Positions 50,493-60,504 are shown, numbered from the stretch's first letter. The stretch is DNA of 64,000 nucleotides from UBA5314 sp035560815 (GCA_035560815.1 DATMYR010000006.1:23975-87974); one strand, 5' to 3'. The notes: generated by a model not told the origin, from the sequence alone. A program made the numbers and translations.

Positions 50493-51494
50493 ATGGGAAT
50501 TAGGGTTGCGATCAACGGCTTTGGACGCATAGGTCGCCTGGTGGCCAGGGTTGCTGCCATGAGAGAAGGAATTGATGTCGTGGCAGTCAACGACCTGGGG
50601 CGAATCCAGGGAAGTGCACATCTTTTCAAATATGATTCGGTCCACGGGACCTTCGCCGGAAATGTGTCTGTAGATGGGGACAACTTGGTGGTAAACGGAA
50701 AACCCATCAAATATCTCTCGGAACGGGACCCGGAAAAGCTTCCCTGGAAGGAGCTGGGGGTGCAAGTCGTTGTAGAAGCCACAGGCGTTTTCCGCAAGAG
50801 GGAGCAGGCTGCCAAGCATTTGCAGGCTGGTGCGGCCAAGGTGGTTGTCACCGCCCCGGCCAAGGGGATGGACCTCACCATCGTTATGGGCGTCAATCAT
50901 GATAAATACCGGCCCGATATGGATGTATTATCAAATGCTTCCTGCACAACCAACTGTTTAGCTCCTGTAGCTAAAGTTCTCCTGGAAGAGTTTGGCATTG
51001 TCAGAGGACTCATGAATACCGTTCATTCCTACACCAACGATCAGCGGGTATTGGATCTGGAGCACGAAGATCTTCGCCGCGCTCGCTCAGCGGCTATTTC
51101 CCTCATACCGACCACTACGGGAGCAGCCAGTGCCATTGGTCTGGTCATCCCTGAATTAGAGGGCAAGCTGGATGGTGTTGCCATCCGGGTGCCCACGCCT
51201 GATGTTTCTCTTCTGGACCTTACTGTTGAATTGGAGAAGCCGGCCACGGTAAAACAGATCAATGATGCCTTCCTTAAAGCCAGCCAGGGCAGCCTGAAAG
51301 GTATTTTAAAATACACGGAAGAAGAACTGGTCTCTGTCGATTATCGAGGTGAAGAGAACTCGGCCGTAGTGGATGGTCTGCTGACCATGATGGCTGGAGA
51401 CAAGATGGCCAAAATCATCGCCTGGTATGACAATGAATGGGGCTATTCAGTAAGAGTTATTGACGTAGTGCAGTACATTGCATCTCAATTCTAA
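50493..51494 (+). CDS. gap: Glyceraldehyde-3-phosphate dehydrogenase
   Basis: 333 residues. NAD-binding GFGRIGRLVARVA, catalytic Cys151 in SNASCTTNCLAPVAKVL and the phosphate-binding SLIPTTTGAASAIG. Converts GAP to 1,3-bisphosphoglycerate. Start ATG 50493, one base after the cggR stop, with AAAGGATGG upstream. First enzyme of the lower glycolytic set that runs unbroken through eno. Confidence 0.97.
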   Translation: MGIRVAINGFGRIGRLVARVAAMREGIDVVAVNDLGRIQGSAHLFKYDSVHGTFAGNVSVDGDNLVVNGKPIKYLSERDPEKLPWKELGVQVVVEATGVFRKREQAAKHLQAGAAKVVVTAPAKGMDLTIVMGVNHDKYRPDMDVLSNASCTTNCLAPVAKVLLEEFGIVRGLMNTVHSYTNDQRVLDLEHEDLRRARSAAISLIPTTTGAASAIGLVIPELEGKLDGVAIRVPTPDVSLLDLTVELEKPATVKQINDAFLKASQGSLKGILKYTEEELVSVDYRGEENSAVVDGLLTMMAGDKMAKIIAWYDNEWGYSVRVIDVVQYIASQF

Positions 51495-51520
51495 CGTAAG
51501 CAATTTGGGGGTGGATCTGT

Positions 51521-52714
51521 TTGAGAAAATTAAGGGATGCGGAATTGAAGGGCAAAAAGGTATTAATGCGGGTAGATTTTAATGTGCCTATGGATAAATC
51601 CGGACATATCATTGATGATACCAAGATCCGGGCCGCTATTCCTACGATCAACTATGTACTGGAACAGGGAGCCAGCATCGTCCTTATGAGTCATTTAGGC
51701 CGTCCCGATGGTAAGCCAAATGAGAAATACAGCCTGAAGAATGTTGCCGCTCATCTCAAGGGGTTGGTTTCCGGGAATGTTTATATGGCCGCCGACTGTA
51801 TTGGCCCTGAGGTGCAGACCCAGGTGAATGCGCTGAAGCCAGGGCAAATCCTTATGTTGGAGAATGTGCGTTTTCATCCCGAGGAAGAGAAAAACGACCC
51901 CGGATTTTCACGCCAACTGGCTGCCCTGGGGGAACTCTTCGTCAACGATGCCTTCGGATCGGCTCACCGGGCCCATTCCTCGACTGCGGGGGTGGCTGCC
52001 TTTCTTCCTGCCTATGCGGGTTTCCTTCTTGAAAAAGAGGTTACAATGCTGCGTGACGTGCTGGAAAATCCACAACGCCCGCGGATGGCTATCCTGGGAG
52101 GAGCCAAAGTAGCTGATAAGTTGGGGCTCATTCATAACCTCTTGGGTAAGATGGACGATATCCTTATTGGTGGGGGTATGGCGAATACCTTCTTAAAGGC
52201 GCAAAATAGAGAGATCGGAAAATCCCTGGTGGAAGATGACCTGCTTGGTGAAGCCCGGCGCCTTCTGGATATTGCCGAACAACAGGGCACCCGCATTCTG
52301 CTTCCAGTGGATGTTGTAGTGGCTCGGGAGATCACTCCGGAAGCCACCGGACAGGTGGTCAGTATTGACCAGGTGCCTGCCGATATGATGATTCTGGACA
52401 TAGGGCCCCAGACCATTGAAGAATTTACCCGGGCTATTCTGGCAGCCAAGACTGTGGTGTGGAATGGTCCTTTGGGTGTTTACGAATACGAACAATTTGC
52501 GGCTGGAACGCGCCAGGTGGCTGAAGCCTTAGCTCACTCACGGGCGGTAAGTGTCATCGGTGGAGGTGATTCAGCTGCCGCAGTCCATGATATGGGGCTG
52601 GAGAAGAGCATAACCCATATCTCAACCGGGGGCGGTGCTACCCTGGAATATCTGGAGGGATTGCAATTGCCGGGAGTGGTGGCCTGTGAAGGTTATGCCC
52701 CGGCAGCCCGCTAA
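51521..52714 (+). CDS. pgk: Phosphoglycerate kinase
   Basis: 397 residues. VLMRVDFNVPMD substrate loop, MSHLGRPDGKPNEKYSLKNV, and the C-terminal nucleotide domain WNGPLGVYEYEQFAAGTRQV and SVIGGGDSAAAVHDMGLEKS. Makes ATP and 3-phosphoglycerate. TTG start at 51521 behind GGGGGTGG; the upstream in-frame codons offer no better start. 26 bp after gap. Confidence 0.96.
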   Translation: MRKLRDAELKGKKVLMRVDFNVPMDKSGHIIDDTKIRAAIPTINYVLEQGASIVLMSHLGRPDGKPNEKYSLKNVAAHLKGLVSGNVYMAADCIGPEVQTQVNALKPGQILMLENVRFHPEEEKNDPGFSRQLAALGELFVNDAFGSAHRAHSSTAGVAAFLPAYAGFLLEKEVTMLRDVLENPQRPRMAILGGAKVADKLGLIHNLLGKMDDILIGGGMANTFLKAQNREIGKSLVEDDLLGEARRLLDIAEQQGTRILLPVDVVVAREITPEATGQVVSIDQVPADMMILDIGPQTIEEFTRAILAAKTVVWNGPLGVYEYEQFAAGTRQVAEALAHSRAVSVIGGGDSAAAVHDMGLEKSITHISTGGGATLEYLEGLQLPGVVACEGYAPAAR

Positions 52715-52753
52715 GCTTCGACGTGTACGACTGACATAGGGGGGGGATAAGAA

Positions 52754-53512
52754 CTGAGAAGATCACTGGTAATTGCCAACTGGAAAATGAACAAGACTAC
52801 GGGAGAAGCCCGTGCTTTCGCTGGGGAATTATTGCCATCAGTAGCCCAGCTAACTGAGGTTGACATGGTGATTTGCCCGCCCTTTACCTGCCTGCAAACC
52901 CTGGGTGGGGCTTTAAACGGTTCTCAGATTGCCCTGGGAGCCCAAAATCTATTTTGGACCGACAAGGGAGCATATACTGGAGAGATATCCCCCACCATGC
53001 TGGTGGACCTGGGATGTCATTATGTCATTATAGGCCACTCCGAACGCCGCCAGATATTAGGGGAGAGTGACGTGAACATCAACCGTAAGGTCAAGGCGGC
53101 CCTGGATTCCGGACTGATTCCCGTTCTATGCGTGGGCGAAACCTTGCAGGAGCGAGACAACAATTTAGCCCGGGAAATTGTCAAAGAGCAGTTGATCCGG
53201 GATCTCCAAAATATAGAAATGCCTGCCCCCAGCCTGGTTATTGCCTATGAACCGGTCTGGGCGATTGGAACCGGGGTCAATGCCAGCAGCGACGACGCGC
53301 AGGAGATGACCGGCTTTGTGCGTAATTACCTGGAGAAATTATATGGCAAAGCGTTCGCGCAAGCGGTACGCATCCTCTATGGCGGAAGTGTGAATGAAGA
53401 CAATACCGCCCAGTTCTTCGCCGAACAAGATATAGATGGGGCTTTGGTGGGGGGAGCCAGCCTGCAGGCCGACTCTTTTGCCGCCATAGCGAGGTTAGCA
53501 GTTCATGAGTAA
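52754..53512 (+). CDS. tpiA: Triosephosphate isomerase with probable CTG start
   Basis: 252 residues if begun at CTG 52754 (RRSLVIANWKMNKTTGEARA). The first ATG in frame is 52787, but it would delete the NWK stretch that carries catalytic Asn and Lys. An in-frame TAA sits at 52748-52750, so no ATG, GTG or TTG can serve. A GGGGGG site (52741-52746) is 7 bases before the CTG. Later motifs are normal: GHSERRQ (electrophile His), AYEPVWAIGTG (catalytic Glu), YGGSVNEDN. Overlaps gpmI by 8 bases. Confidence 0.93.
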   Translation: MRRSLVIANWKMNKTTGEARAFAGELLPSVAQLTEVDMVICPPFTCLQTLGGALNGSQIALGAQNLFWTDKGAYTGEISPTMLVDLGCHYVIIGHSERRQILGESDVNINRKVKAALDSGLIPVLCVGETLQERDNNLAREIVKEQLIRDLQNIEMPAPSLVIAYEPVWAIGTGVNASSDDAQEMTGFVRNYLEKLYGKAFAQAVRILYGGSVNEDNTAQFFAEQDIDGALVGGASLQADSFAAIARLAVHE

Positions 53513-55043
53513 AAAGCCATTGCTTCTAATGATATTAGATGGTTGGGGAGTAAGACCGGAGGCTGCAGATAATGCCATCAGCCAGGCTCATCCTGGCTAT
53601 TTCCTTGCCCTGCAGGAGGAATATCCCCATACCCAGCTGAAATGCTCGGGTCTCAATGTGGGTCTTCCCGCGGGATTAATGGGCAATTCTGAAGTTGGTC
53701 ACCTGAATATTGGTTCGGGGCGTATCGTGTACCAGGAGATAACGCGTATCAGCCAGGCGATCGAAGATGGGAGTTTCTATAGCAATCCCCCGTTTTTGGC
53801 GGCCTTGAAAGATGCACGAGATCACAAGGGAGCGGTGCACCTTATGGGTCTGCTTTCCGATGGCGGGGTACACAGCACCATGGAGCATATTTACGCCCTG
53901 CTGGAATTGTGCCGCCGCCAGGATGTACCGGAAGTTTTTGTGCATGCCTTCCTGGACGGCCGTGATGTGGGGCCGAAAAGCGCTATGGAATATGTTCAAG
54001 CCCTGGAAAGCCGTATGCGAGATCTGGGGCTGGGACGCATTGCTACGGTTCAAGGACGTTTTTATGCCATGGACCGCGACAACCGTTGGGACCGGATTGA
54101 ACTGGCCTATCAGGCGATGGTTTTGGGGGAAGGGAAGAAGGCTCCCAACGCTCTTGCTGCCATCGAGAACAGCTACGAAATGCGTGTAACAGATGAATTC
54201 ATGGAACCAGCGGTAATCATAGACGGTTCGGGTCAGCCACTGGGAAGGATCCAGGATGGCGACAGTGTTATCTTCTATAATTTCCGCTCCGACCGGGCCC
54301 GGCAAATCAGCCGGGTATTTGTAGATAAAAAGATGGACCATTTTCCCCGGCCTATCTGGCCCAAGGTTCATTATGTGTGTATGACCCAATATGATCATAC
54401 GATTCAGGCACCGGTGGCCTTTCCGCCCCAAAATCTTCAAAACACCCTGGGAGAGGTTTTGGCCGAACAGGGTCTAAAGCAATTAAGAATTGCAGAAACA
54501 GAAAAGTACGCCCACGTGACTTTCTTCTTTAACGGTGGGGTGGAGGAGCCCAATCCGGGGGAGGATCGGATCTTGATCCCTTCGCCCAAGGTGGCTACCT
54601 ATAATTTAAAACCGGAAATGAGTGTTTATGACGTTACCAATCGAGTTCTGGAGGAAATAGAGCGAGATATCTACGATGTCATTATATTGAACTTTGCCAA
54701 TGCTGATATGGTTGGGCATACAGGCATCCTGGAAGCGGCCGTGCAGGCGGTAAAAGCGGTTGACGAGTGCCTCCACCAGGTTGTCGATGCGATATTGCAG
54801 AAGGACGGAGATGTAATCATCACCGCTGATCATGGCAATTGTGAAACGATGCTTGATCCGGTACATGAATGTCCCTTTACAGCGCATACAACTGATGATG
54901 TACCCTTTATTTTGGTGGCCCGAGAATATAAAGGCCGTCAGCTCCGGGACAATGCGGCACTATGCGATATCGCCCCCACTATGCTGAAAATCCTGAACAT
55001 CCCGGCTCCACCGGAAATGACCGGAAAGAATATTATCATATAG
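53505..55043 (+). CDS. gpmI: Cofactor-independent phosphoglycerate mutase
   Basis: 512 residues. Manganese-binding alkaline-phosphatase fold: LMILDGWGVRPE, the phosphorylated Ser in MGNSEVGHLNIGSGR, DGGVHSTMEH, and the late NFANADMVGHTG and ITADHGN metal sites. Interconverts 3- and 2-phosphoglycerate; such enzymes are regulated by pH and sporulation in sporeformers. ATG 53505 lies inside the tpiA end. Confidence 0.96.
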   Translation: MSKKPLLLMILDGWGVRPEAADNAISQAHPGYFLALQEEYPHTQLKCSGLNVGLPAGLMGNSEVGHLNIGSGRIVYQEITRISQAIEDGSFYSNPPFLAALKDARDHKGAVHLMGLLSDGGVHSTMEHIYALLELCRRQDVPEVFVHAFLDGRDVGPKSAMEYVQALESRMRDLGLGRIATVQGRFYAMDRDNRWDRIELAYQAMVLGEGKKAPNALAAIENSYEMRVTDEFMEPAVIIDGSGQPLGRIQDGDSVIFYNFRSDRARQISRVFVDKKMDHFPRPIWPKVHYVCMTQYDHTIQAPVAFPPQNLQNTLGEVLAEQGLKQLRIAETEKYAHVTFFFNGGVEEPNPGEDRILIPSPKVATYNLKPEMSVYDVTNRVLEEIERDIYDVIILNFANADMVGHTGILEAAVQAVKAVDECLHQVVDAILQKDGDVIITADHGNCETMLDPVHECPFTAHTTDDVPFILVAREYKGRQLRDNAALCDIAPTMLKILNIPAPPEMTGKNIII

Positions 55044-55128
55044 AGTTGACACCTTGATCGTGAAGCTTTGCGCTTCATAGCTGGATTATACTGTACAATG
55101 ACAAATTACATTGAGGAGGAAAAACAAA

Positions 55129-56418
55129 ATGAGCGGTATTGTTGACGTTTTCGCCAGAGAATTATTGGATTCCCGCGGCAACCCAACTGTGGAAGTTGAA
55201 GTGGTGTTGGAAGATGGAACCATGGGGCGCGCTATTGTCCCTTCGGGCGCATCCACCGGAGCCCATGAAGCTGTAGAGCTCAGGGATGAAGATGCCACAC
55301 GTTATGGCGGCAAAGGTGTTCTCAAAGCGGTGGAAAATGTGAATGAGGTTATTGCTCCTGAAGTGGTGGGTATGGAGGCTGTACGGCAGATCGACATAGA
55401 CACCATGATGATTGAATTGGACGGCACTCCGAATAAACAAAAGTTGGGGGCCAATGCTATCCTGGGGGTTTCCCTGGCGGTAGCCCGGGCTGCAGCCAAC
55501 TTTTTGGGCCTGCCCCTCTACCAGTATGTTGGGGGAGTAAATGCTCGAGAACTGCCGGTACCTCAGATGAACATCCTCAATGGCGGCAAGCACGCGGACA
55601 ACAACGTGGATATTCAGGAGTTTATGATTCTTCCCACCGGCGCCCGGAATTTTGCTGAGGGCTTGCGCATGGGCGTAGAGATCTACCAGACCTTGAAAAA
55701 GGTCTTAATGGCACAGGGATTAGCTACGGCTGTGGGCGATGAAGGCGGTTTTGCACCCAATCTGCCCTCTAATGAAGCAGCCATAGACGTCATTCTGGAG
55801 GCGGTGGAGAAGGCCGGTTACCGGGCTGGACAGGATGTGCACCTGGCCTTAGATGTTGCAGCTTCTGAGATTTATGATAAAGGTCATTATCACCTGGCCG
55901 GAAACAAGAAAACCCTGACCGCTCCGGAGATGGTTGACTTCTACACCGAGTTGGTGGCAAAATACCCGATTATCTCCATCGAAGACGGCCTGGCCGAAGA
56001 CGATTGGGATGGTTGGAAACTGCTCAGCCAGCGTTTGGGGAATAAGATCCAGCTGGTCGGGGATGACCTGTTCGTAACCAATACGGAAAGACTTACTCGG
56101 GGCATCAAGGAAGGCATCTGCAACAGTATTTTGATTAAACTCAACCAAATTGGCACCTTGAGCGAGACCCTGGACACGATCGGCATGGCCAAACGTGCTG
56201 GATACACCTGTGTAATATCACATCGCTCCGGGGAGACTGAGGATTCAACCATTGCAGATATTGCCGTGGCTACAGGTGCCGGCCAGATAAAAAGCGGAGC
56301 TCCGGCCCGTACCGATCGGGTGGCCAAGTACAACCAGCTTTTGCGAATAGAAGAGGAGCTTGACGTTTTCGCGATCTATCGTGGTTTGGACAGCTTTTCC
56401 AACCTGTTCCGGGGATAA
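55129..56418 (+). CDS. eno: Enolase
   Basis: 429 residues. N-terminal ARELLDSRGNPTVEVEVVLE, metal and proton sites in GDEGGFAPN, ISIEDGLAEDDW, LVGDDLFVTN and SHRSGETEDSTIADIAVATG. Dehydrates 2-phosphoglycerate to PEP and in other bacteria also joins the RNA degradosome. ATG 55129 after GAGGAGGA. A TGAAGC/GCTTCA hairpin (55061-55077) in the 85-bp gap from gpmI may set its relative expression. Confidence 0.97.
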   Translation: MSGIVDVFARELLDSRGNPTVEVEVVLEDGTMGRAIVPSGASTGAHEAVELRDEDATRYGGKGVLKAVENVNEVIAPEVVGMEAVRQIDIDTMMIELDGTPNKQKLGANAILGVSLAVARAAANFLGLPLYQYVGGVNARELPVPQMNILNGGKHADNNVDIQEFMILPTGARNFAEGLRMGVEIYQTLKKVLMAQGLATAVGDEGGFAPNLPSNEAAIDVILEAVEKAGYRAGQDVHLALDVAASEIYDKGHYHLAGNKKTLTAPEMVDFYTELVAKYPIISIEDGLAEDDWDGWKLLSQRLGNKIQLVGDDLFVTNTERLTRGIKEGICNSILIKLNQIGTLSETLDTIGMAKRAGYTCVISHRSGETEDSTIADIAVATGAGQIKSGAPARTDRVAKYNQLLRIEEELDVFAIYRGLDSFSNLFRG

Positions 56419-56429
56419 GCTTCTGGTGC

Positions 56430-56459
56430 TTGTAAGAACGCGGTGATATGTGATACAAT
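56430..56459 (+). promoter_or_regulatory. Sigma-A promoter of secG
   Basis: TTGTAA (56430-56435) and TACAAT (56454-56459), 18 bases apart, with TG one base before the -10. Secretion gene secG therefore has its own promoter behind eno. Confidence 0.6.
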
Positions 56460-56498
56460 ACAATTTAGCTCGTGTACAGGCATATCGGAGGTGAAACC

Positions 56499-56729
56499 TT
56501 GCTTAAGATAATTTTGATTGTGATTCAGGTGTTAGCCGCACTAGCCTTGATTTCTACCGTGCTGCTTCAATCCGGCAAGAGCGCTGGACTTTCTGGAAGT
56601 ATTTCCGGCGGCAGTGAAGCGATCTTTGGTGGAAAGAAGAAGGGCATTGATGATCTTTTAAACAAGCTGACTGCCTATATTGCTGCGCTTTTCTTGATTT
56701 TAACCCTGATTCTGTCGTTCGTTAAATAG
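56499..56729 (+). CDS. secG: Preprotein translocase subunit SecG
   Basis: 76 residues with two membrane segments (about 3-22 and 52-74) and the Gly-rich loop SGSISGGSEAIFGGKKKG between them. Aids SecYEG channel cycling with SecA. TTG 56499 with GGAGGTG upstream is chosen because a longer frame lacks a site and the family begins near KIILIVIQV. Confidence 0.92.
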   Translation: MLKIILIVIQVLAALALISTVLLQSGKSAGLSGSISGGSEAIFGGKKKGIDDLLNKLTAYIAALFLILTLILSFVK

Positions 56730-56757
56730 CAGATGCATCCAACTTATAAGGTTAGAA

Positions 56758-56788
56758 AAAGCAGGTTGTTTAGACCTGCTTTTATTTT
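56758..56788 (+). terminator. Intrinsic terminator of secG
   Basis: AAAGCAGGT (56758-56766) / ACCTGCTTT (56774-56782) followed by TATTTTTT. A TATAAT at 56795 just after it could start the esterase transcript. Confidence 0.9.
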
Positions 56789-56836
56789 TTGATGTATAAT
56801 GAGCCCAGATTAAGGAAAAAGATGTGGAGTGAACCC

Positions 56837-57589
56837 ATGAGCGCTATTGCCCCGCAGGCCCAGCCTTTTCTATGGCCGGGCACTGGCCATGCCGCCTTGC
56901 TTTTCGTACACGGATTTACCGCTTCCCCTTCAGAAGTGGCTCCTACCGCTCGTCTAATTCATCAATCAGGGAATATCACGGTCCAGGGCATACTGCTGCC
57001 CGGACACGGCACTGACCCATTGGATTTAAACCAGACTCGGTGGCTTGATTGGTACAGGGTCGTTGAGGATAGATGCCATCATTTACTGGGCGAATATGAC
57101 CAGGTTTACCTGGCCGGCTTATCCATGGGCGGTATGCTGGCGCTCTATGCCGGTTTACACGTGGAGGGGCTTAAAGGAATTATATCGATCAACGCCCCGC
57201 TTTTTGTACGCAATCCTGGACGGGTTCGAGTGGCTCCTCTTCTGCAGTTTTGCCGCTCCTGTTGGCCTAAAGAAAAGGTTGAATTTGACTCGAGAGAACA
57301 GGAACGGTTCGCTTATGATTGTTATCCCTTAAAAGCCTTGAGTAGTATGCTGATCCTGCGGCGCAGGCTGATGAAAGGTTTGCCGGATATGAAACTGCCT
57401 CTTCTCATCATGCAATCCAAGCAGGATGAATCCGTGTTAATGGAGAGCGCACACTATATATTCCGGCACTGCCGGCAAGCCGAGGTTCGTGTCCTGGAAC
57501 TTCCCCGCTCAAAACACGTGGCCACCATGGGTGTTGAGAAAGAAATGATTGCACAGGAGATCCAGAGTTTTATCAATACGAACTCGTAA
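56837..57589 (+). CDS. Carboxylesterase (YvaK/Est30-like alpha/beta hydrolase)
   Basis: 250 residues. Catalytic Ser in GLSMGGML, the oxyanion strand LLFVHGFTASPSEV, Asp in MQSKQDESVLM, and His in LPRSKHVATM. The counterpart at the same position in B. subtilis is yvaK. Hydrolyses short acyl esters; physiological substrate unknown. Start ATG 56837 after TGGAGTGA; upstream frame crosses the promoter and is rejected. Confidence 0.88.
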   Translation: MSAIAPQAQPFLWPGTGHAALLFVHGFTASPSEVAPTARLIHQSGNITVQGILLPGHGTDPLDLNQTRWLDWYRVVEDRCHHLLGEYDQVYLAGLSMGGMLALYAGLHVEGLKGIISINAPLFVRNPGRVRVAPLLQFCRSCWPKEKVEFDSREQERFAYDCYPLKALSSMLILRRRLMKGLPDMKLPLLIMQSKQDESVLMESAHYIFRHCRQAEVRVLELPRSKHVATMGVEKEMIAQEIQSFINTNS

Positions 57590-57606
57590 AGGAAGGAGAC
57601 TAAGCA

Positions 57607-58158
57607 ATGGAAAGAGAAAAAGCCCTGCAGTTAATGCAAGAACATCTAAAGACCGAGAACCTGGTTAATCACAGCCTGGCAGTGGAGGCCATTATGCGCG
57701 GTCTGGCTGAGCGCCTGGGCCAAGATGTTCAAAAATATGGCCTGGCTGGGCTCCTACACGATATTGATTATGATTATACGGCAGACGAGCCCTTAAAACA
57801 TTCCTTGATGGGAGCCAGCCTCCTGGAGGAACAGGGAATAGAGCCAGAAGTGGTACACGCAGTAAAAGCTCACAACGAAGCCCACGGCCTGGAGCGGGAA
57901 AGTCTTCTGGACCGCACTTTATGGGCGGCCGATCCGGTAAGCGGGTTTATCACTGCTACCGCCCTGGTGCGGCCAGATAAAAGCCTGGACCAGGTGCAGT
58001 TGAAATCCCTCAAGAAGCGTTTTAAAGAGAACGCTTTTGCCCGGGGTGCCAACCGGGAACAGATGGCCAGCTGTACTGAAATCGGTCTGGAACTCGACGA
58101 ATTCTTGTCGATTGCCCTGGAGAGCATGAAAAAAATCGCTCCCCAACTGGGACTCTAG
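57607..58158 (+). CDS. HD-domain hydrolase
   Basis: 183 residues. The HD-type metal site LVNHSLAVEAIMR, LAGLLHDIDYDY and AVKAHNEAH, and DRTLWAADPVSGF, marks a small phosphohydrolase. The substrate is not evident. Between est and rnr, 17 bp after est, strong AAGGAGAC site. Confidence 0.85.
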   Translation: MEREKALQLMQEHLKTENLVNHSLAVEAIMRGLAERLGQDVQKYGLAGLLHDIDYDYTADEPLKHSLMGASLLEEQGIEPEVVHAVKAHNEAHGLERESLLDRTLWAADPVSGFITATALVRPDKSLDQVQLKSLKKRFKENAFARGANREQMASCTEIGLELDEFLSIALESMKKIAPQLGL

Positions 58159-58242
58159 ATTAAAGCCGCCGGGCTCCTGGGAATAATAAAGAATGCGGCT
58201 TCTGTTTATTTATTAACAACATACGAAATTTAGGAGGAAAAC

Positions 58243-60498
58243 ATGGTAACGAAAGACAACATCCTGGACTACATACGCCAGGAAAGTTATAAACCGCTGG
58301 GGTATAGCGAACTCATGGAAGTGCTGGGGGTGGCCCCGGGTGAGGATGATATCCGCTTCAGCAAAGTGTTGGGCCAGTTGGAGAAGGAAGGCTACATCGT
58401 CCGTACTCGGAAGAACACCTTCGGCCTACCCGAGATGATGAATCTGACCCGGGGGATTATACGCATGAGCCAGCGCGGTTATGGGATTTTGATTCCAGAG
58501 GAACCGGGTCGGCCTGACATCTTTGTATATGGCAAGCGATTAAACGGTGCTATGCACAATGATAAAGTGCTGGTGCGGATTCGGGAATCGGAAGAGGATG
58601 GGCGGCGGCCGGAAGGGACTGTCATCCGCGTAATTAGCCGGGCTAATCAGGAGATGGTAGGAACCTATAAAAAAGGGCGTACACTCGGGCAGGTCATTCC
58701 CGATGATGGACGCCAGATCTATCCGGTTTATGTGCGCCCTTCCAAAAAAATAGATGTTCAGAACGGAGACAAAGTGCTGGTCACCATTACTTCCTGGCCT
58801 GATGGGGAGAATGGGGCCGAGGGAAAAATCCTTGAAGTACTGGGTGGCAAAGGCCAGCCCGGTGTAGACCTCCAGGTTTTGATTAAAAAGCATGGGCTGC
58901 GCACTGAATTCCCTTCCGGCGTAGTGGAAGAAGCCGTGAAAGTGGCACAAGCGGTAAGCCAGGAAGAAATCGGTAAGCGCCGCGACCTGCGCGACCTGTC
59001 CATGGTGACCATAGACGGGGAAGATGCCAAGGATTTGGATGATGCTGTATCCGTGGAGAGAATTCCGCAGGGATACCGCCTGGGTGTTCACATCGCTGAT
59101 GTATCCCATTATGTTAAAGAAGAGAGTAGGTTGGATAAAGAAGCCTGCGCCCGGGGGACCAGCGTTTACCTGGTGGATACTGTATTGCCTATGCTGCCAA
59201 GAGAATTATCCAACGATATGTGCAGCTTGAACGCTGGAAAGGACCGCCTGGCTATAACCTGTATGATGGACATCGACCGCAAAGGTCGGGTGCTTTCTCA
59301 TGAGATATTTAAATCCGTCATCCTGGTTAAGGAGCGTATGACCTACTCCGATGTGAATCGACTCCTGGCCGGAGAGACCGGAGAGCTGCGCCAGCGTTAT
59401 GCTGGGCTTTTAGAGAATTTCTTCCTCATGAAAGAGCTGGCTGATGTTCTCAGGGAAGAAAGAAACGAGCGCGGCAATCTGGACTTCGATTTTCCCGAAG
59501 CAAAAGTGATCACTGATGAGAACGGCTTCCCGGTGGAAATCCGCAAGCGCGTACAGGGAGCCGGAGAAAATCTCATCGAGGATTTCATGATTAAGGCCAA
59601 CGAAGTGGTGGCAGAACACTTGTATAAACTGAAAATACCGGCTCTGTACCGGGTGCACGAAAAGCCCAATGAAGAAGCGATGACCAAACTAAATGGGGTT
59701 CTAGGCGTCTTCGGGCACAAAATACAAATTCTCAGCCCGGAGCCGCGGGTTCTGCAAAAGGTATTGCATGATATCAAGGGAAACCCTGAGGAACAGCTGA
59801 TTTCCCTGGTATTGCTGCGCTCCATGAAGCATGCCCGTTATGCCCCCCAAGCATTAGGGCATTTCGGTCTGGCTTCTAAATACTACTGCCACTTCACCAG
59901 CCCCATCCGTCGTTATCCCGACCTCATCGTGCACCGCGTCTTGACCAGTCTTCTGGAAGGAAGCATGAATGCCCGGCGCAAGGCGGCGTTGGAGAAAAAA
60001 ATGGTCGGGTACGGGGAGCATTCCACTCTACAGGAGATGAAGGCTGAGGAAGCAGAAAGAGAATTCCTGGATATCAAGAAGGCCCAGTACATGCAACCCT
60101 TTGTCGGGGAGCAATTCGATGCCCGCGTTTCCTCGGTTCAGTCTTTCGGCATCTTCGTAGAGCTGGACAATACCGTGGAAGGCCTGGTGCATATTTCCAG
60201 TATTGCAGATGATTACTATGAATTTAATGATAAAAACTACACCCTAACCGGCAGGCATAGCGGCCGCAAGTTTGCTATGGGCGATCCTGTTCGGGTCCAG
60301 TTGGTAAAGGTCAATGTAGATGACGCCAAGATCGATTTTGAATTGGTGATGGACAAGATTGTGGGAGAAAAACCCAGACGGCCTGAAGTAAAAAAGACCA
60401 AAAACGGCCAAAGTGATATGGACCGGCCTATTGGGAAGAAGAAGAACGGAAAGAGCGACCGACGCCGCCGGAACAAAAAAGCCAAACAGCTCACCTAA
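58243..60498 (+). CDS. rnr: Ribonuclease R
   Basis: 751 residues. N-terminal winged-helix and cold-shock domains, the RNB core with DGEDAKDLDDAVSVERIPQG metal aspartates and the HFTSPIRRYPDLIVHRVL strand, then an S1 domain (DARVSSVQSFGIFVELDNTV) and a Lys/Arg-rich tail (GKKKNGKSDRRRRNKKAKQ). A 3'-5' exonuclease that unwinds structured RNA and works with SmpB-tmRNA in decay of stalled mRNA. smpB and ssrA follow, the conserved order. AGGAGG before ATG. Confidence 0.96.
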   Translation: MVTKDNILDYIRQESYKPLGYSELMEVLGVAPGEDDIRFSKVLGQLEKEGYIVRTRKNTFGLPEMMNLTRGIIRMSQRGYGILIPEEPGRPDIFVYGKRLNGAMHNDKVLVRIRESEEDGRRPEGTVIRVISRANQEMVGTYKKGRTLGQVIPDDGRQIYPVYVRPSKKIDVQNGDKVLVTITSWPDGENGAEGKILEVLGGKGQPGVDLQVLIKKHGLRTEFPSGVVEEAVKVAQAVSQEEIGKRRDLRDLSMVTIDGEDAKDLDDAVSVERIPQGYRLGVHIADVSHYVKEESRLDKEACARGTSVYLVDTVLPMLPRELSNDMCSLNAGKDRLAITCMMDIDRKGRVLSHEIFKSVILVKERMTYSDVNRLLAGETGELRQRYAGLLENFFLMKELADVLREERNERGNLDFDFPEAKVITDENGFPVEIRKRVQGAGENLIEDFMIKANEVVAEHLYKLKIPALYRVHEKPNEEAMTKLNGVLGVFGHKIQILSPEPRVLQKVLHDIKGNPEEQLISLVLLRSMKHARYAPQALGHFGLASKYYCHFTSPIRRYPDLIVHRVLTSLLEGSMNARRKAALEKKMVGYGEHSTLQEMKAEEAEREFLDIKKAQYMQPFVGEQFDARVSSVQSFGIFVELDNTVEGLVHISSIADDYYEFNDKNYTLTGRHSGRKFAMGDPVRVQLVKVNVDDAKIDFELVMDKIVGEKPRRPEVKKTKNGQSDMDRPIGKKKNGKSDRRRRNKKAKQLT

Positions 60499-60504
60499 AC
60501 ACGT

